Source: Burkholderia catarinensis (GTDB taxonomy: Bacteria > Pseudomonadota > Gammaproteobacteria > Burkholderiales > Burkholderiaceae). From it: a stretch of 64,000 nucleotides of DNA. The notes under the pieces were generated by a model. It was not told the origin of the DNA. It did no database searches and saw only the letters and a program-made list of their open reading frames with translations. This document shows positions 1-6,962 of this stretch, piece by piece. Where the stretch lies: NCBI RefSeq assembly GCF_001883705.2, contig NZ_MDEQ02000028.1, forward strand, positions 1 through 64,000, written 5' to 3'. Position numbers and translations under genes: made by a program. Position 1 is the stretch's first letter. The number at the start of each line of letters is the position of its first letter.

Positions 1-165
1 GTGGATCTGCTGGCAGCGCGCCCCGCATTGTTCGCAGTACATCACCTTGCTGACCGGCTTCAGATACAGCGACAGCGTGTGGCTTTCTCCTTCCGGCCAT
101 TCCACCCGCTCTAACCGATAGCCGGTCCAGCAACCCAGCGCTTGAAGTGCCTTGCGATCGAGCAA
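1..165 (-). CDS. ISL3 family transposase, N-terminal 55 residues (partial)
   Basis: Reading the minus strand from a TTG at 165 gives an open frame of 55 codons that runs off the window. An AGGAGG ribosome site (171-176) lies 5 nt upstream and fixes this start. The peptide begins LLDRKALQALGCWTGY and ends with a CEQCGARC zinc-finger motif at residues 44-51. This is the usual N-terminal layout of ISL3 transposases: a short lead, a beta-rich patch (HTLSLYLKP), then the CxxC zinc ribbon. The DDE catalytic domain lies outside the window, so intactness cannot be judged. The gene points away from the LysR gene next door. Confidence 0.75.
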   Translation of the reverse strand, partial: MLDRKALQALGCWTGYRLERVEWPEGESHTLSLYLKPVSKVMYCEQCGARCQQIH

Positions 166-245
166 TTCTTCCTCCTGACCTCCTAAAGTCAGGCGTCAGA
201 TTACGCAATCGCCCTCAAACCCTCCACGGTTTCCTGCGAAGAACC
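1..245 (-). mobile_element. End of an ISL3-type insertion sequence (cut by window edge)
   Basis: This is the transposase-proximal end of an insertion sequence that continues off the left edge. The outer end, read inward on the minus strand, starts GGTTCTTCGCAGG at 245, which resembles the GGCTCTTC-like termini of ISL3 elements. The eight bases just outside it (246-253) are all A. ISL3 elements make 8-bp target duplications, so an A8 target site is plausible, but the other end is not visible. The family assignment rests on the start of the transposase and the shape of the terminus. The exact IS name is not known. Confidence 0.7.
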
Positions 246-341
246 AAAAAAAACGGGATGTGCGCGCATTGTCCCGAAGACGCCTATATTTGATAATTGG
301 CTTGGCATTTGAACCATTTTCAAAAATTTCTGGAAAATCGC

Positions 342-1274
342 ATGGACCGACTGGGCGATATCCGGTTGTTCGTCGAGGCGGCGGAACTGGGCAGCCTGTC
401 CGCTGCCGGGCGCAAGCTGAACCTCACGCCGGCCGCCGCGAGCGCGCGCCTCGCGAAACTCGAGGCGGCGGTCACGACCCGGCTGTTCGACCGTTCGACC
501 CGGCAGTTGCGGCTCACCGACGAGGGCCGCCTGTACCTGAACGGGTGCCGGCAGGCGTTGCAGGCGCTCGACGACGCAAACGCGCTGCTGCAGGCCGGCC
601 GCAACGTCGTCGGCGGCCGCGTGCGGCTGTCGGCAACGTCCGATTTTGGCCGCCGCCGGCTGCTCGACTGGCTCGACGAATTCACCGCGCGCTACCCGGA
701 CGTGACGTTCTCGCTGACGGCGTCCGACTCGACGGTGAACCTGTGGCAGGACGAGATCGATCTCGCGATCCGCTTCGCCGCGCCGCCCGACGGCGCACTG
801 ATCGCACGCCGGCTCGCCGCCGACCGGCGCGTGCCGTGCGCGGCGCCGTCGTTCGTCGAACGCCACGGCACGCCGCGCGATCCGCACGATCTGGCCCGCT
901 TTCCGTGCAACGTGATCACGGTGGCATCCGGGCCGATGAACACGTGGCGCTTCACGCGCGGCGACGACACGCAGACCTGCACGGTGCCGCTCGCCACTGC
1001 GTTCGAGACCAACGACGGCGGCCTCGCCCGCGAGTGGGCGCTGCGCGGCAACGGCATCGTGCTGAACTCGATCTGGGATGTCGCCGACGACATACGCGCC
1101 GGGCGGCTCAAGGTCCTGCTGCCCGACTGGCGGCACCAGGGCGCGCCGCTGCACGCGATCTACCCCGGCAAGCGCTACATGGCGCCGCGCGTGCGCGTGC
1201 TGCTCGACTTCCTCGTCGAACGCTTCGCGCGCGAGGAAGCCGCGCTCGACGACCTGCTGAACGCGTGCCGCTGA
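342..1274 (+). CDS. LysR-family transcriptional regulator
   Basis: This 310-residue protein has the LysR layout: an N-terminal winged helix-turn-helix (about residues 1-60, beginning MDRLGDIRLFVEAAELGSLS) and a C-terminal substrate-binding domain (about 90-300). It is close to the CrgA/DsdC-like group that often regulates a neighbouring gene in response to a small ligand. ATG 342 is preferred because the HTH begins at once; an in-frame TTG at 297 would add 15 residues that do not belong to the family. No divergent partner survives, because an IS end stops 97 bp upstream. The insertion may have separated the regulator from its target or altered its promoter. The ligand is unknown. Confidence 0.85.
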   Translation: MDRLGDIRLFVEAAELGSLSAAGRKLNLTPAAASARLAKLEAAVTTRLFDRSTRQLRLTDEGRLYLNGCRQALQALDDANALLQAGRNVVGGRVRLSATSDFGRRRLLDWLDEFTARYPDVTFSLTASDSTVNLWQDEIDLAIRFAAPPDGALIARRLAADRRVPCAAPSFVERHGTPRDPHDLARFPCNVITVASGPMNTWRFTRGDDTQTCTVPLATAFETNDGGLAREWALRGNGIVLNSIWDVADDIRAGRLKVLLPDWRHQGAPLHAIYPGKRYMAPRVRVLLDFLVERFAREEAALDDLLNACR

Positions 1275-1364
1275 CGGCCGGCGCGCCGCCGCCAAGGGGT
1301 CGGGACCTGACAGGCGGCGGCGCGCGGCCGCAACCCGCCACCGGTCCGGGGCGGCGTGAAAAGC

Positions 1365-1370
1365 TATAAT
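1365..1370 (+). promoter_or_regulatory. Candidate -10 box upstream of miaB
   Basis: A perfect TATAAT lies 119 nt before the miaB start in an otherwise very GC-rich gap (1275-1488). No good -35 hexamer is seen at 16-18 nt, so this is a partial promoter call. A GC-rich imperfect hairpin (about 1401-1425) falls in the presumed leader. Confidence 0.35.
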
Positions 1371-1488
1371 GGAAAGCTTTCCCGACGGCTCTTCATGCTT
1401 GGCGCGCGCAATCTGCGCGCAGCGCACGGCCGTCCCGATTCACCCTTGACGACGCCCCCAGGTCAACCACTGCGAACGGCGAATCCCC

Positions 1489-2862
1489 ATGACCAAGAAA
1501 GTTTACGTAAAGACCTTCGGCTGCCAGATGAACGAGTACGACTCGGACAAGATGGTGGACGTGCTGAATGCGGCCGAGGGCCTCGAAAAGACCGATACGC
1601 CGGAAGACGCGGACATCATCCTGTTCAACACGTGCTCGGTCCGTGAAAAGGCGCAGGAGAAGGTGTTCTCCGATCTCGGCCGCGTGCGCGAGCTGAAGGA
1701 AGCGAAGCCCGGCCTGCTGATCGGCGTCGGCGGCTGCGTCGCGAGCCAGGAAGGCGCGTCGATCGTGTCGCGCGCCCCCTACGTCGACCTCGTGTTCGGC
1801 CCGCAAACGCTGCACCGCCTGCCGCAGATGATCGACGCGCGCCGCGCGAGCGGCCGCGCGCAGGTCGACATCACGTTCCCCGAGATCGAGAAGTTCGACC
1901 ACCTGCCGCCCGCGCGCGTCGAGGGGCCGAGCGCGTTCGTGTCGATCATGGAAGGCTGCTCGAAGTACTGCAGCTACTGCGTGGTGCCGTACACGCGCGG
2001 CGACGAAGTATCGCGCCCGCTCGACGACGTGCTGACCGAAGTGGCCGGCCTCGCCGACCAGGGCGTGCGCGAAGTCACGCTGCTCGGCCAGAACGTGAAT
2101 GCATACCGCGGCGCGCTGACGGCCGGCTCGTCCGACATCGCCGATTTCGCGACGCTGATCGAATACGTCGCCGACATCCCCGGCATCGAGCGGATCCGCT
2201 ACACGACGTCGCACCCGAAGGAATTCACACAACGCCTGATCGACACCTACGCGAAGGTGCCGAAGCTCGTGAGCCACCTGCACCTGCCCGTCCAGCACGG
2301 CTCCGACCGCATCCTGATGGCGATGAAGCGCGGCTACACGGTGCTCGAATACAAGTCGGTGATCCGCAAGCTGCGCGCGATCCGCCCCGACCTGTCGCTG
2401 TCGACCGACATGATCGTCGGCTTCCCCGGCGAGACCGAGGACGATTTCGACAAGATGATGGCGCTCGTGCACGACATGAGCTACGACACGAGCTTCTCGT
2501 TCATCTACAGCCCGCGCCCCGGCACGCCGGCCGCGAACCTGCACGACGACACGCCGCGTGAAGTGAAGCTCAAACGCCTGCAACATCTGCAGGCGACCAT
2601 CGAGGAAAACGTCGCGCGCATCAGCCGGTCGATGGTCGGGAAGGTCGAGCGGATCCTCGTCGAGGGCCCGTCGCGCAAAGACCCGAACGAACTCGCGGGC
2701 CGCACCGAGAACAACCGGGTCGTGAATTTCCCGGCGCCGCTCGCGTCGCACCCGCGCCTGATCGGCCAGATGATCGACGTGAAGATCAACCATGCGTACC
2801 CGCACTCGCTGCGCGGCGAGCTCCTGCTCGTCAGCGACGACGCGAGCGCGGCCACCCACTGA
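1489..2862 (+). CDS. miaB: tRNA-2-methylthio-N6-dimethylallyladenosine synthase MiaB
   Basis: MiaB is a radical-SAM methylthiotransferase. It adds a methylthio group to position 2 of i6A37 in tRNAs that read UNN codons. All parts are visible in 457 residues. The N-terminal UPF0004 domain carries cysteines C12, C49 and C83, which ligate the auxiliary 4Fe-4S cluster. The radical-SAM motif CSKYCSYC gives C157, C161 and C164. A C-terminal TRAM domain follows at about 380-450. Length matches the family. It heads the conserved miaB-ybeZ-ybeY-ybeX-lnt neighbourhood, and ybeZ follows after 29 nt. Confidence 0.97.
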   Translation: MTKKVYVKTFGCQMNEYDSDKMVDVLNAAEGLEKTDTPEDADIILFNTCSVREKAQEKVFSDLGRVRELKEAKPGLLIGVGGCVASQEGASIVSRAPYVDLVFGPQTLHRLPQMIDARRASGRAQVDITFPEIEKFDHLPPARVEGPSAFVSIMEGCSKYCSYCVVPYTRGDEVSRPLDDVLTEVAGLADQGVREVTLLGQNVNAYRGALTAGSSDIADFATLIEYVADIPGIERIRYTTSHPKEFTQRLIDTYAKVPKLVSHLHLPVQHGSDRILMAMKRGYTVLEYKSVIRKLRAIRPDLSLSTDMIVGFPGETEDDFDKMMALVHDMSYDTSFSFIYSPRPGTPAANLHDDTPREVKLKRLQHLQATIEENVARISRSMVGKVERILVEGPSRKDPNELAGRTENNRVVNFPAPLASHPRLIGQMIDVKINHAYPHSLRGELLLVSDDASAATH

Positions 2863-2891
2863 CTGACGTTCCACAGGAGCCCGACGCTACT

Positions 2892-3938
2892 TTGAAGACC
2901 GTCCAAGCACTGGAATTCACCGCACCGCGCGACGACAACGCGCGCCTCGCCAACCTCTGCGGCCCGCTCGACGAGAACCTGCGGCAGATCGAACAGGCGC
3001 TCGACGTCACGCTCGCGCGGCGCGGCCACCGGATCACGATCCGCGGGCGCGGCGCCAAGCTCGCGCACGCCGCGCTCGAAAACTTCTACAACCGCGCGCG
3101 CGATCCGCTGTCGGTCGACGACATCCAGCTTGCGCTGGTCGAAGTGCGCCACACGGCCGGCAACGGCCGCCAGGACACGCTCGACGTGCGCTTTCGCGGC
3201 GACCCCGACCATCCGTTCGACGAACCCGTCGTGCAAATCGACGACGAAGCGCCGGGCGAAGAGCCCGGGCCGAAGCTGTATACGCGGCGCGCCGACCTGC
3301 GCGGCCGCACGCCCGCGCAGCGCGAATACCTGAAGCAGATCCTGTCGCACGACGTGACGTTCGGCGTCGGGCCGGCCGGCACCGGCAAGACTTACCTCGC
3401 GGTCGCGTGCGCGGTCGACGCGCTCGAGCGCGACCAGGTCAAGCGGATCGTGCTGACGCGCCCGGCCGTCGAGGCCGGCGAACGGCTCGGCTTCCTGCCG
3501 GGCGATCTCGCGCAGAAGGTCGATCCGTACCTGCGTCCGCTGTACGACGCGCTGTACGACCTGCTCGGCTTCGACAAGACCGCGAAGATGTTCGAGCGCC
3601 AGATGATCGAGATCGCGCCGCTCGCGTACATGCGCGGCCGCACGCTGAATCACGCATTCATCATCCTCGACGAGGCGCAGAACACGACGCCCGAGCAGAT
3701 GAAGATGTTCCTCACGCGGATCGGCTTCGGCTCGAAGGCGGTCGTGACCGGCGACACGAGCCAGGTCGACCTGCCGCGCGGCCACAAGAGCGGCCTCGTC
3801 GAGGCGCAGCAGGTGCTCGGCGGCGTGCGCGGCATCGCGCTCACGCGTTTCACGAGCGTGGACGTCGTGCGCCATCCGCTCGTCGCGCGCATCGTCGAGG
3901 CATACGACGAATTCCACGCGCAGCACCAGGACGGCTGA
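2892..3938 (+). CDS. ybeZ: PhoH-like ATPase YbeZ
   Basis: This 348-residue protein is a PhoH-family P-loop NTPase that works with YbeY in RNA and ribosome metabolism. The N-terminal third (about 1-110) is the KH-like region of YbeZ. Walker A is GPAGTGKT (160-167) and Walker B is FIILDEAQN with D260-E261. The start is a TTG at 2892: no ATG or GTG is placed to give the family N-terminus, and AGGAG (2875-2879) lies upstream at a slightly long spacing of 12 nt. The gene follows miaB closely. A rho-independent terminator follows at 3964, so ybeY is probably transcribed separately as well. Confidence 0.93.
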   Translation: MKTVQALEFTAPRDDNARLANLCGPLDENLRQIEQALDVTLARRGHRITIRGRGAKLAHAALENFYNRARDPLSVDDIQLALVEVRHTAGNGRQDTLDVRFRGDPDHPFDEPVVQIDDEAPGEEPGPKLYTRRADLRGRTPAQREYLKQILSHDVTFGVGPAGTGKTYLAVACAVDALERDQVKRIVLTRPAVEAGERLGFLPGDLAQKVDPYLRPLYDALYDLLGFDKTAKMFERQMIEIAPLAYMRGRTLNHAFIILDEAQNTTPEQMKMFLTRIGFGSKAVVTGDTSQVDLPRGHKSGLVEAQQVLGGVRGIALTRFTSVDVVRHPLVARIVEAYDEFHAQHQDG

Positions 3939-3963
3939 CCGGCGGCGCCCGTGCGCTGCCCCG

Positions 3964-3998
3964 GCCCGGCCCGCCAGACGGCGCGCCGGGCTTTTTTT
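3964..3998 (+). terminator. Rho-independent terminator after ybeZ
   Basis: Arms GCCCGGC (3964-3970) and GCCGGGC (3985-3991) pair around a GC-rich inner hairpin (CGCC-AGAC-GGCG), followed by seven T residues (3992-3998). This splits the miaB-ybeZ pair from ybeY. Confidence 0.8.
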
Positions 3999-4029
3999 CG
4001 CCCGCGCGAATTCGGGTGCGATCGGCCGT

Positions 4030-4041
4030 TTGGTGTATCCT
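4030..4041 (+). promoter_or_regulatory. 12-bp motif TTGGTGTATCCT upstream of ybeY
   Basis: This 12-mer lies between the ybeZ terminator and the ybeY ATG, at -39 to -28 from the start codon. An identical copy sits before ybeX (5964-5975). TATCCT could serve as a -10 box, but no convincing -35 is seen for either copy. A shared promoter core is an inference from position and identity alone. Confidence 0.35.
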
Positions 4042-4068
4042 CAACGCGTCCCAATCGCCGCACGCGTC

Positions 4069-4845
4069 ATGAAATCCTCCCGTTCCCGCAAGTCCGGGCG
4101 CGCCCAGTCCGCCGCGCCCGAATCTCCCCGCCTTTCGCTGTTCGATGCGAAGGGCAAGGCCCGGACCGTCAGCGCGCAAGGGCTGCGGATCGACTTCCCG
4201 GACGGTCGCAGCCTGATGTTCGACCTGTCGGGCAGCTCGGGCGACGCGGCCGTCGCGATCGTCGCGCAGCACAACGATCCGGCGATGCGCGCGAAGCTCG
4301 CGCTGCAGCCCGAGCACTACGACAGCGTGACGCTGCACGTGGGCGCCGAACTCGCGCCGCGCGAAGACGAAATCGAAGACGAGCTGCGCGCGCCGGAACT
4401 CGACCTGTCCGTGCAGTACGGCGACGAGATCACGAGCGACGTGCGCAAGACGTGCCCCAAGCGCAAGCTGATCGCCGAATGGATCGAGCCGGCGCTGTTC
4501 GCCAGCGCGCAGCTCACCGTGCGCTTCGTCGGCGAAAACGAAGGCCGCACGCTGAACGCCGGCTACCGCCACAAGGACTATCCGACCAACGTGCTGACCT
4601 TCGCATACGACACGGCGCCCGACGGCACCGTGATCGGCGACCTCGTGCTGTGCTGCCCGGTCGTCGAGAAGGAAGCGCACGACCAGGGCAAGCCGCTCAC
4701 GGCCCACTACGCGCACCTGCTGGTGCACGGCGCGCTGCACGCGCAGGGCTACGACCACGAGACGAGCGACGAGGACGCGGCCGAAATGGAAGCGCTCGAA
4801 GTCGACATCCTCGCGAAGCTGGGCTTCCCGAACCCGTACCAGTAA
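4069..4845 (+). CDS. ybeY: Endoribonuclease YbeY with long N-terminal extension
   Basis: YbeY is a zinc-dependent endoribonuclease for 16S rRNA 3'-end maturation and ribosome quality control. The catalytic zinc motif reads HLLVHGALHAQGYDH, with H220, H224 and H230 in the family's H-x3-H-x5-H pattern. The conserved YRHKDYPTNVLTF segment is at 167-179. The YbeY domain starts near residue 110. The roughly 107 residues before it are extra relative to the 155-residue E. coli protein. They include a basic Ser/Arg lead (1-20) and a folded-looking segment (GLRIDFPDGRSLMFDL, 38-53) that I do not recognise. ATG 4069 is preferred over TTG 4030, which coincides with a repeated motif upstream. Confidence 0.93.
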   Translation: MKSSRSRKSGRAQSAAPESPRLSLFDAKGKARTVSAQGLRIDFPDGRSLMFDLSGSSGDAAVAIVAQHNDPAMRAKLALQPEHYDSVTLHVGAELAPREDEIEDELRAPELDLSVQYGDEITSDVRKTCPKRKLIAEWIEPALFASAQLTVRFVGENEGRTLNAGYRHKDYPTNVLTFAYDTAPDGTVIGDLVLCCPVVEKEAHDQGKPLTAHYAHLLVHGALHAQGYDHETSDEDAAEMEALEVDILAKLGFPNPYQ

Positions 4846-4857
4846 GCCGGCCGCACG

Positions 4858-5490
4858 ATGCGCAACGCCGCGATGCTCCCGCCCGCCTATCCGCCGTCGA
4901 TCGGCGACGGGCGCTTGCTGACGGAAGACGAGCTCGCGGCATCGCTCGCGCACACGATGCGCGACTGGGACGGCCGGCAGGATCTCTGGCTGTTCGGTTA
5001 TGGCTCGCTGATCTGGAACCCGGGGCTGCCGACCGTCGCCGCCGTGCGCGGCAAGGTGCACGGCTACCATCGCGGGCTCTACCTGTGGTCGCGCGTGAAC
5101 CGCGGCACGCCCGAACGCCCGGGCCTCGTGCTCGCGCTCGATCGCGGCGGCTCGTGCTCGGGCATCGCGTTCCGGCTCGCGGGCCCGACCGCGCAGCCGC
5201 ACCTCGAGACGCTGTGGAAGCGCGAAATGCCGATGGGTTCGTACCGGCCCGCGTGGCTGCCGTGCTCGCTCGAGAACGGCGAACGCGTGAACGCGCTCGC
5301 GTTCGTGATGCGCCGCGACGTACCGACCTATACGGGCAAGCTGTCCGACCCCGTCGTGAAGGCAGTGTTCGGCTGCGCGGCCGGCCGCTACGGCACGACG
5401 CTCGACTACGTGAGCCGCACGGTCGACGCGCTGCGCGCGAGCGGCATCCCCGATCGCGCGCTGGAAGGGCTGCTCGCGCGATGCCGGTGA
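4858..5490 (+). CDS. ChaC-like gamma-glutamylcyclotransferase
   Basis: ChaC-family enzymes cleave the gamma-glutamyl bond of glutathione, giving 5-oxoproline and Cys-Gly. The 210-residue protein has the substrate-binding signature FGYGSLIWNPG (46-56). The probable catalytic glutamate is E123 in KREMPMGSYR. The gene starts 12 nt after ybeY and is likely co-transcribed with it, although in E. coli ybeX follows ybeY directly. The family assignment is strong; action on glutathione specifically is inferred from family knowledge. Confidence 0.88.
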   Translation: MRNAAMLPPAYPPSIGDGRLLTEDELAASLAHTMRDWDGRQDLWLFGYGSLIWNPGLPTVAAVRGKVHGYHRGLYLWSRVNRGTPERPGLVLALDRGGSCSGIAFRLAGPTAQPHLETLWKREMPMGSYRPAWLPCSLENGERVNALAFVMRRDVPTYTGKLSDPVVKAVFGCAAGRYGTTLDYVSRTVDALRASGIPDRALEGLLARCR

Positions 5491-5561
5491 CGCGACACGA
5501 CGCCCGGCTTGGCCGCCATGCGATGCCGCCCCGCCCGCGCATTCGAATCAGGACACTACCG

Positions 5562-5711
5562 ATGAAACCGTCACACTGGTCGCATTGCAAGGTCGCCGCG
5601 CTGATCGTCGCCGCGAGCGTCGCGCTGTCCGGCTGCGGGATATTGGGCTGCGGCGGCGCCGCGACCAACGGCGCGGCCGCCGGCGGCTGCTCGACCGGCA
5701 TGCGGTTCTGA
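5562..5711 (+). CDS. Small (49 aa) predicted lipoprotein
   Basis: The 49-codon frame begins MKPSHWSHCKVAAL, continues through a hydrophobic stretch and ends its signal peptide with the lipobox LSGC (C35 counting from the Met, or nearby). The predicted mature peptide is about 20 residues, rich in Gly, Ala and Cys, ending in TGMRF. It lies 71 nt after the ChaC gene and before ybeX. Two downstream genes, ybeX and lnt, belong to the envelope, and Lnt itself acylates lipoproteins. I do not recognise a named family. Support comes from the clear type II signal and the open frame. A weak GGA (5551-5553) upstream is the only ribosome-site candidate. Confidence 0.6.
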   Translation: MKPSHWSHCKVAALIVAASVALSGCGILGCGGAATNGAAAGGCSTGMRF

Positions 5712-6022
5712 ACCGCGGCCCGGCGGCGCCCGCGTGCGGCAGAATGTCGCCGCCACGGGCGGCGTCGGCCGGACGCCTTCCCGCTTCGCGCCTGCCCGCC
5801 CTTCCCGGTTCCGTTTTTTGCCGCCGCTGCCCCACCGCCCTTTTTCTGGGATAGGATGGACCCGAGGACGGTGTCGCGCCCCGGCGCGGCCGTCCGCGAG
5901 CGAGGCCCGCGCGAGCTGCCCGCCCTGGCCGTGCGGCCGGGGTGACACGGCCGCGTCGTGCCCTTGGTGTATCCTTGCCTACTCCGTGACAGCGCGCCCC
6001 GGCACGACCCGGGCGCACCACC
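5712..6022. other. Intergenic region upstream of ybeX (311 bp)
   Basis: No convincing gene is seen here. The stretch is GC-rich and contains two short T-tracts (5815-5819 and 5843-5847) without a clear terminator stem. The 12-bp motif TTGGTGTATCCT lies at 5964-5975, 48 nt before ybeX. It probably holds the ybeX-lnt promoter. Confidence 0.5.
5964..5975 (+). promoter_or_regulatory. 12-bp motif TTGGTGTATCCT upstream of ybeX
   Basis: This is the second exact copy of the motif found before ybeY (4030-4041), in the same orientation relative to its gene. A common promoter or binding site is possible. Chance is hard to exclude with two copies. Confidence 0.35.
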
Positions 6023-6910
6023 ATGAACGATTCGTATCCCAGTCGTAAGCCAACCGACAAACCGCAAGAAAAGCGCTCGCTGCTCGAGCGCCTGACCGAC
6101 TTCATCTCGCCCGAGCCCGAATCCCGCGGCGAGCTGCTGGAAATCCTCCAGGACGCCCACGAACGCAACCTGATCGACGCCGATTCGCTGTCGATGATCG
6201 AAGGCGTGTTCCAGGTATCCGACCTGTGCGCGCGTGACATCATGGTGCCGCGCGCGCAGATGGACGCGATCAACATCGCCGACAAGCCCGAGGATTTCAT
6301 CCCGTTCGTCCTCGAAAAGGCGCACTCGCGCTACCCCGTGTACGAGGAAAACCGCGACAACGTGATCGGCGTGCTGCTCGCGAAGGATCTGCTGCGCTTC
6401 TACGCCGAAGAAGAGTTCGACGTGCGCGGGATGCTGCGCCCGGCCGTGTTCATTCCCGAATCGAAGCGCCTGAACGTGCTGCTGCACGACTTCCGCGTGA
6501 ACCGCAACCACCTCGCGATCGTCGTCGACGAGTACGGCGGCGTCGCGGGCCTGATCACGATCGAGGACGTGCTCGAACAGATCGTCGGCGACATCGAGGA
6601 CGAATACGACTTCGACGAAGAAGCCGGCAACATCATCTCGGGGCCGGACGGCCGCTACCGCGTGCGCGCGCTCACCGAGATCGAACAGTTCAACGAGACA
6701 TTCGGCACCGATTTCCCCGACGACGAAGTCGACACGATCGGCGGCCTGATCACCCATCATTTCGGACGGGTTCCGCACCGCGGCGAAAAGCTGCAGCTCG
6801 GCAACCTCGTATTCGAAATCCAGCGCGGCGATGCGCGCCAGGTTCATGTGCTGCTGGTGCGCCGCAACCCGCTCGCCAGCCGTCGCGCCGAAACCTCGCA
6901 CGAGGACTGA
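6023..6910 (+). CDS. ybeX: HlyC/CorC family CBS-domain protein YbeX
   Basis: This 295-residue cytoplasmic protein has a short N-terminal lead, a paired CBS domain (about 65-190, including ARDIMVPRAQMDAI and the VDEYGGVAGLITIEDVLEQI segment) and a C-terminal CorC_HlyC transporter-associated domain (about 205-285). In enterobacteria YbeX/CorC is linked to magnesium/cobalt efflux and ribosome homeostasis. Lacking the membrane DUF21 domain, it is the soluble type. The ATG at 6023 gives the expected family N-terminus. It precedes lnt by 52 nt, as in other proteobacteria. Confidence 0.93.
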   Translation: MNDSYPSRKPTDKPQEKRSLLERLTDFISPEPESRGELLEILQDAHERNLIDADSLSMIEGVFQVSDLCARDIMVPRAQMDAINIADKPEDFIPFVLEKAHSRYPVYEENRDNVIGVLLAKDLLRFYAEEEFDVRGMLRPAVFIPESKRLNVLLHDFRVNRNHLAIVVDEYGGVAGLITIEDVLEQIVGDIEDEYDFDEEAGNIISGPDGRYRVRALTEIEQFNETFGTDFPDDEVDTIGGLITHHFGRVPHRGEKLQLGNLVFEIQRGDARQVHVLLVRRNPLASRRAETSHED

Positions 6911-6962
6911 CCGTCCCGCGCCAGCCGCGTCTCCTTCAACCGCTCGCCCACTTCCGCTTCAC

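Noticed and set aside
1393..2874. Long open frame of 493 codons antisense to miaB, and similar long antisense frames opposite lptD, fadB, the large oxidoreductase and glyS
   Set aside because: GC-rich codon bias on one strand leaves long stop-free frames on the other. These read as Arg/Ala/Val/His-rich sequence with no family motif, while the opposite strand has clear genes.
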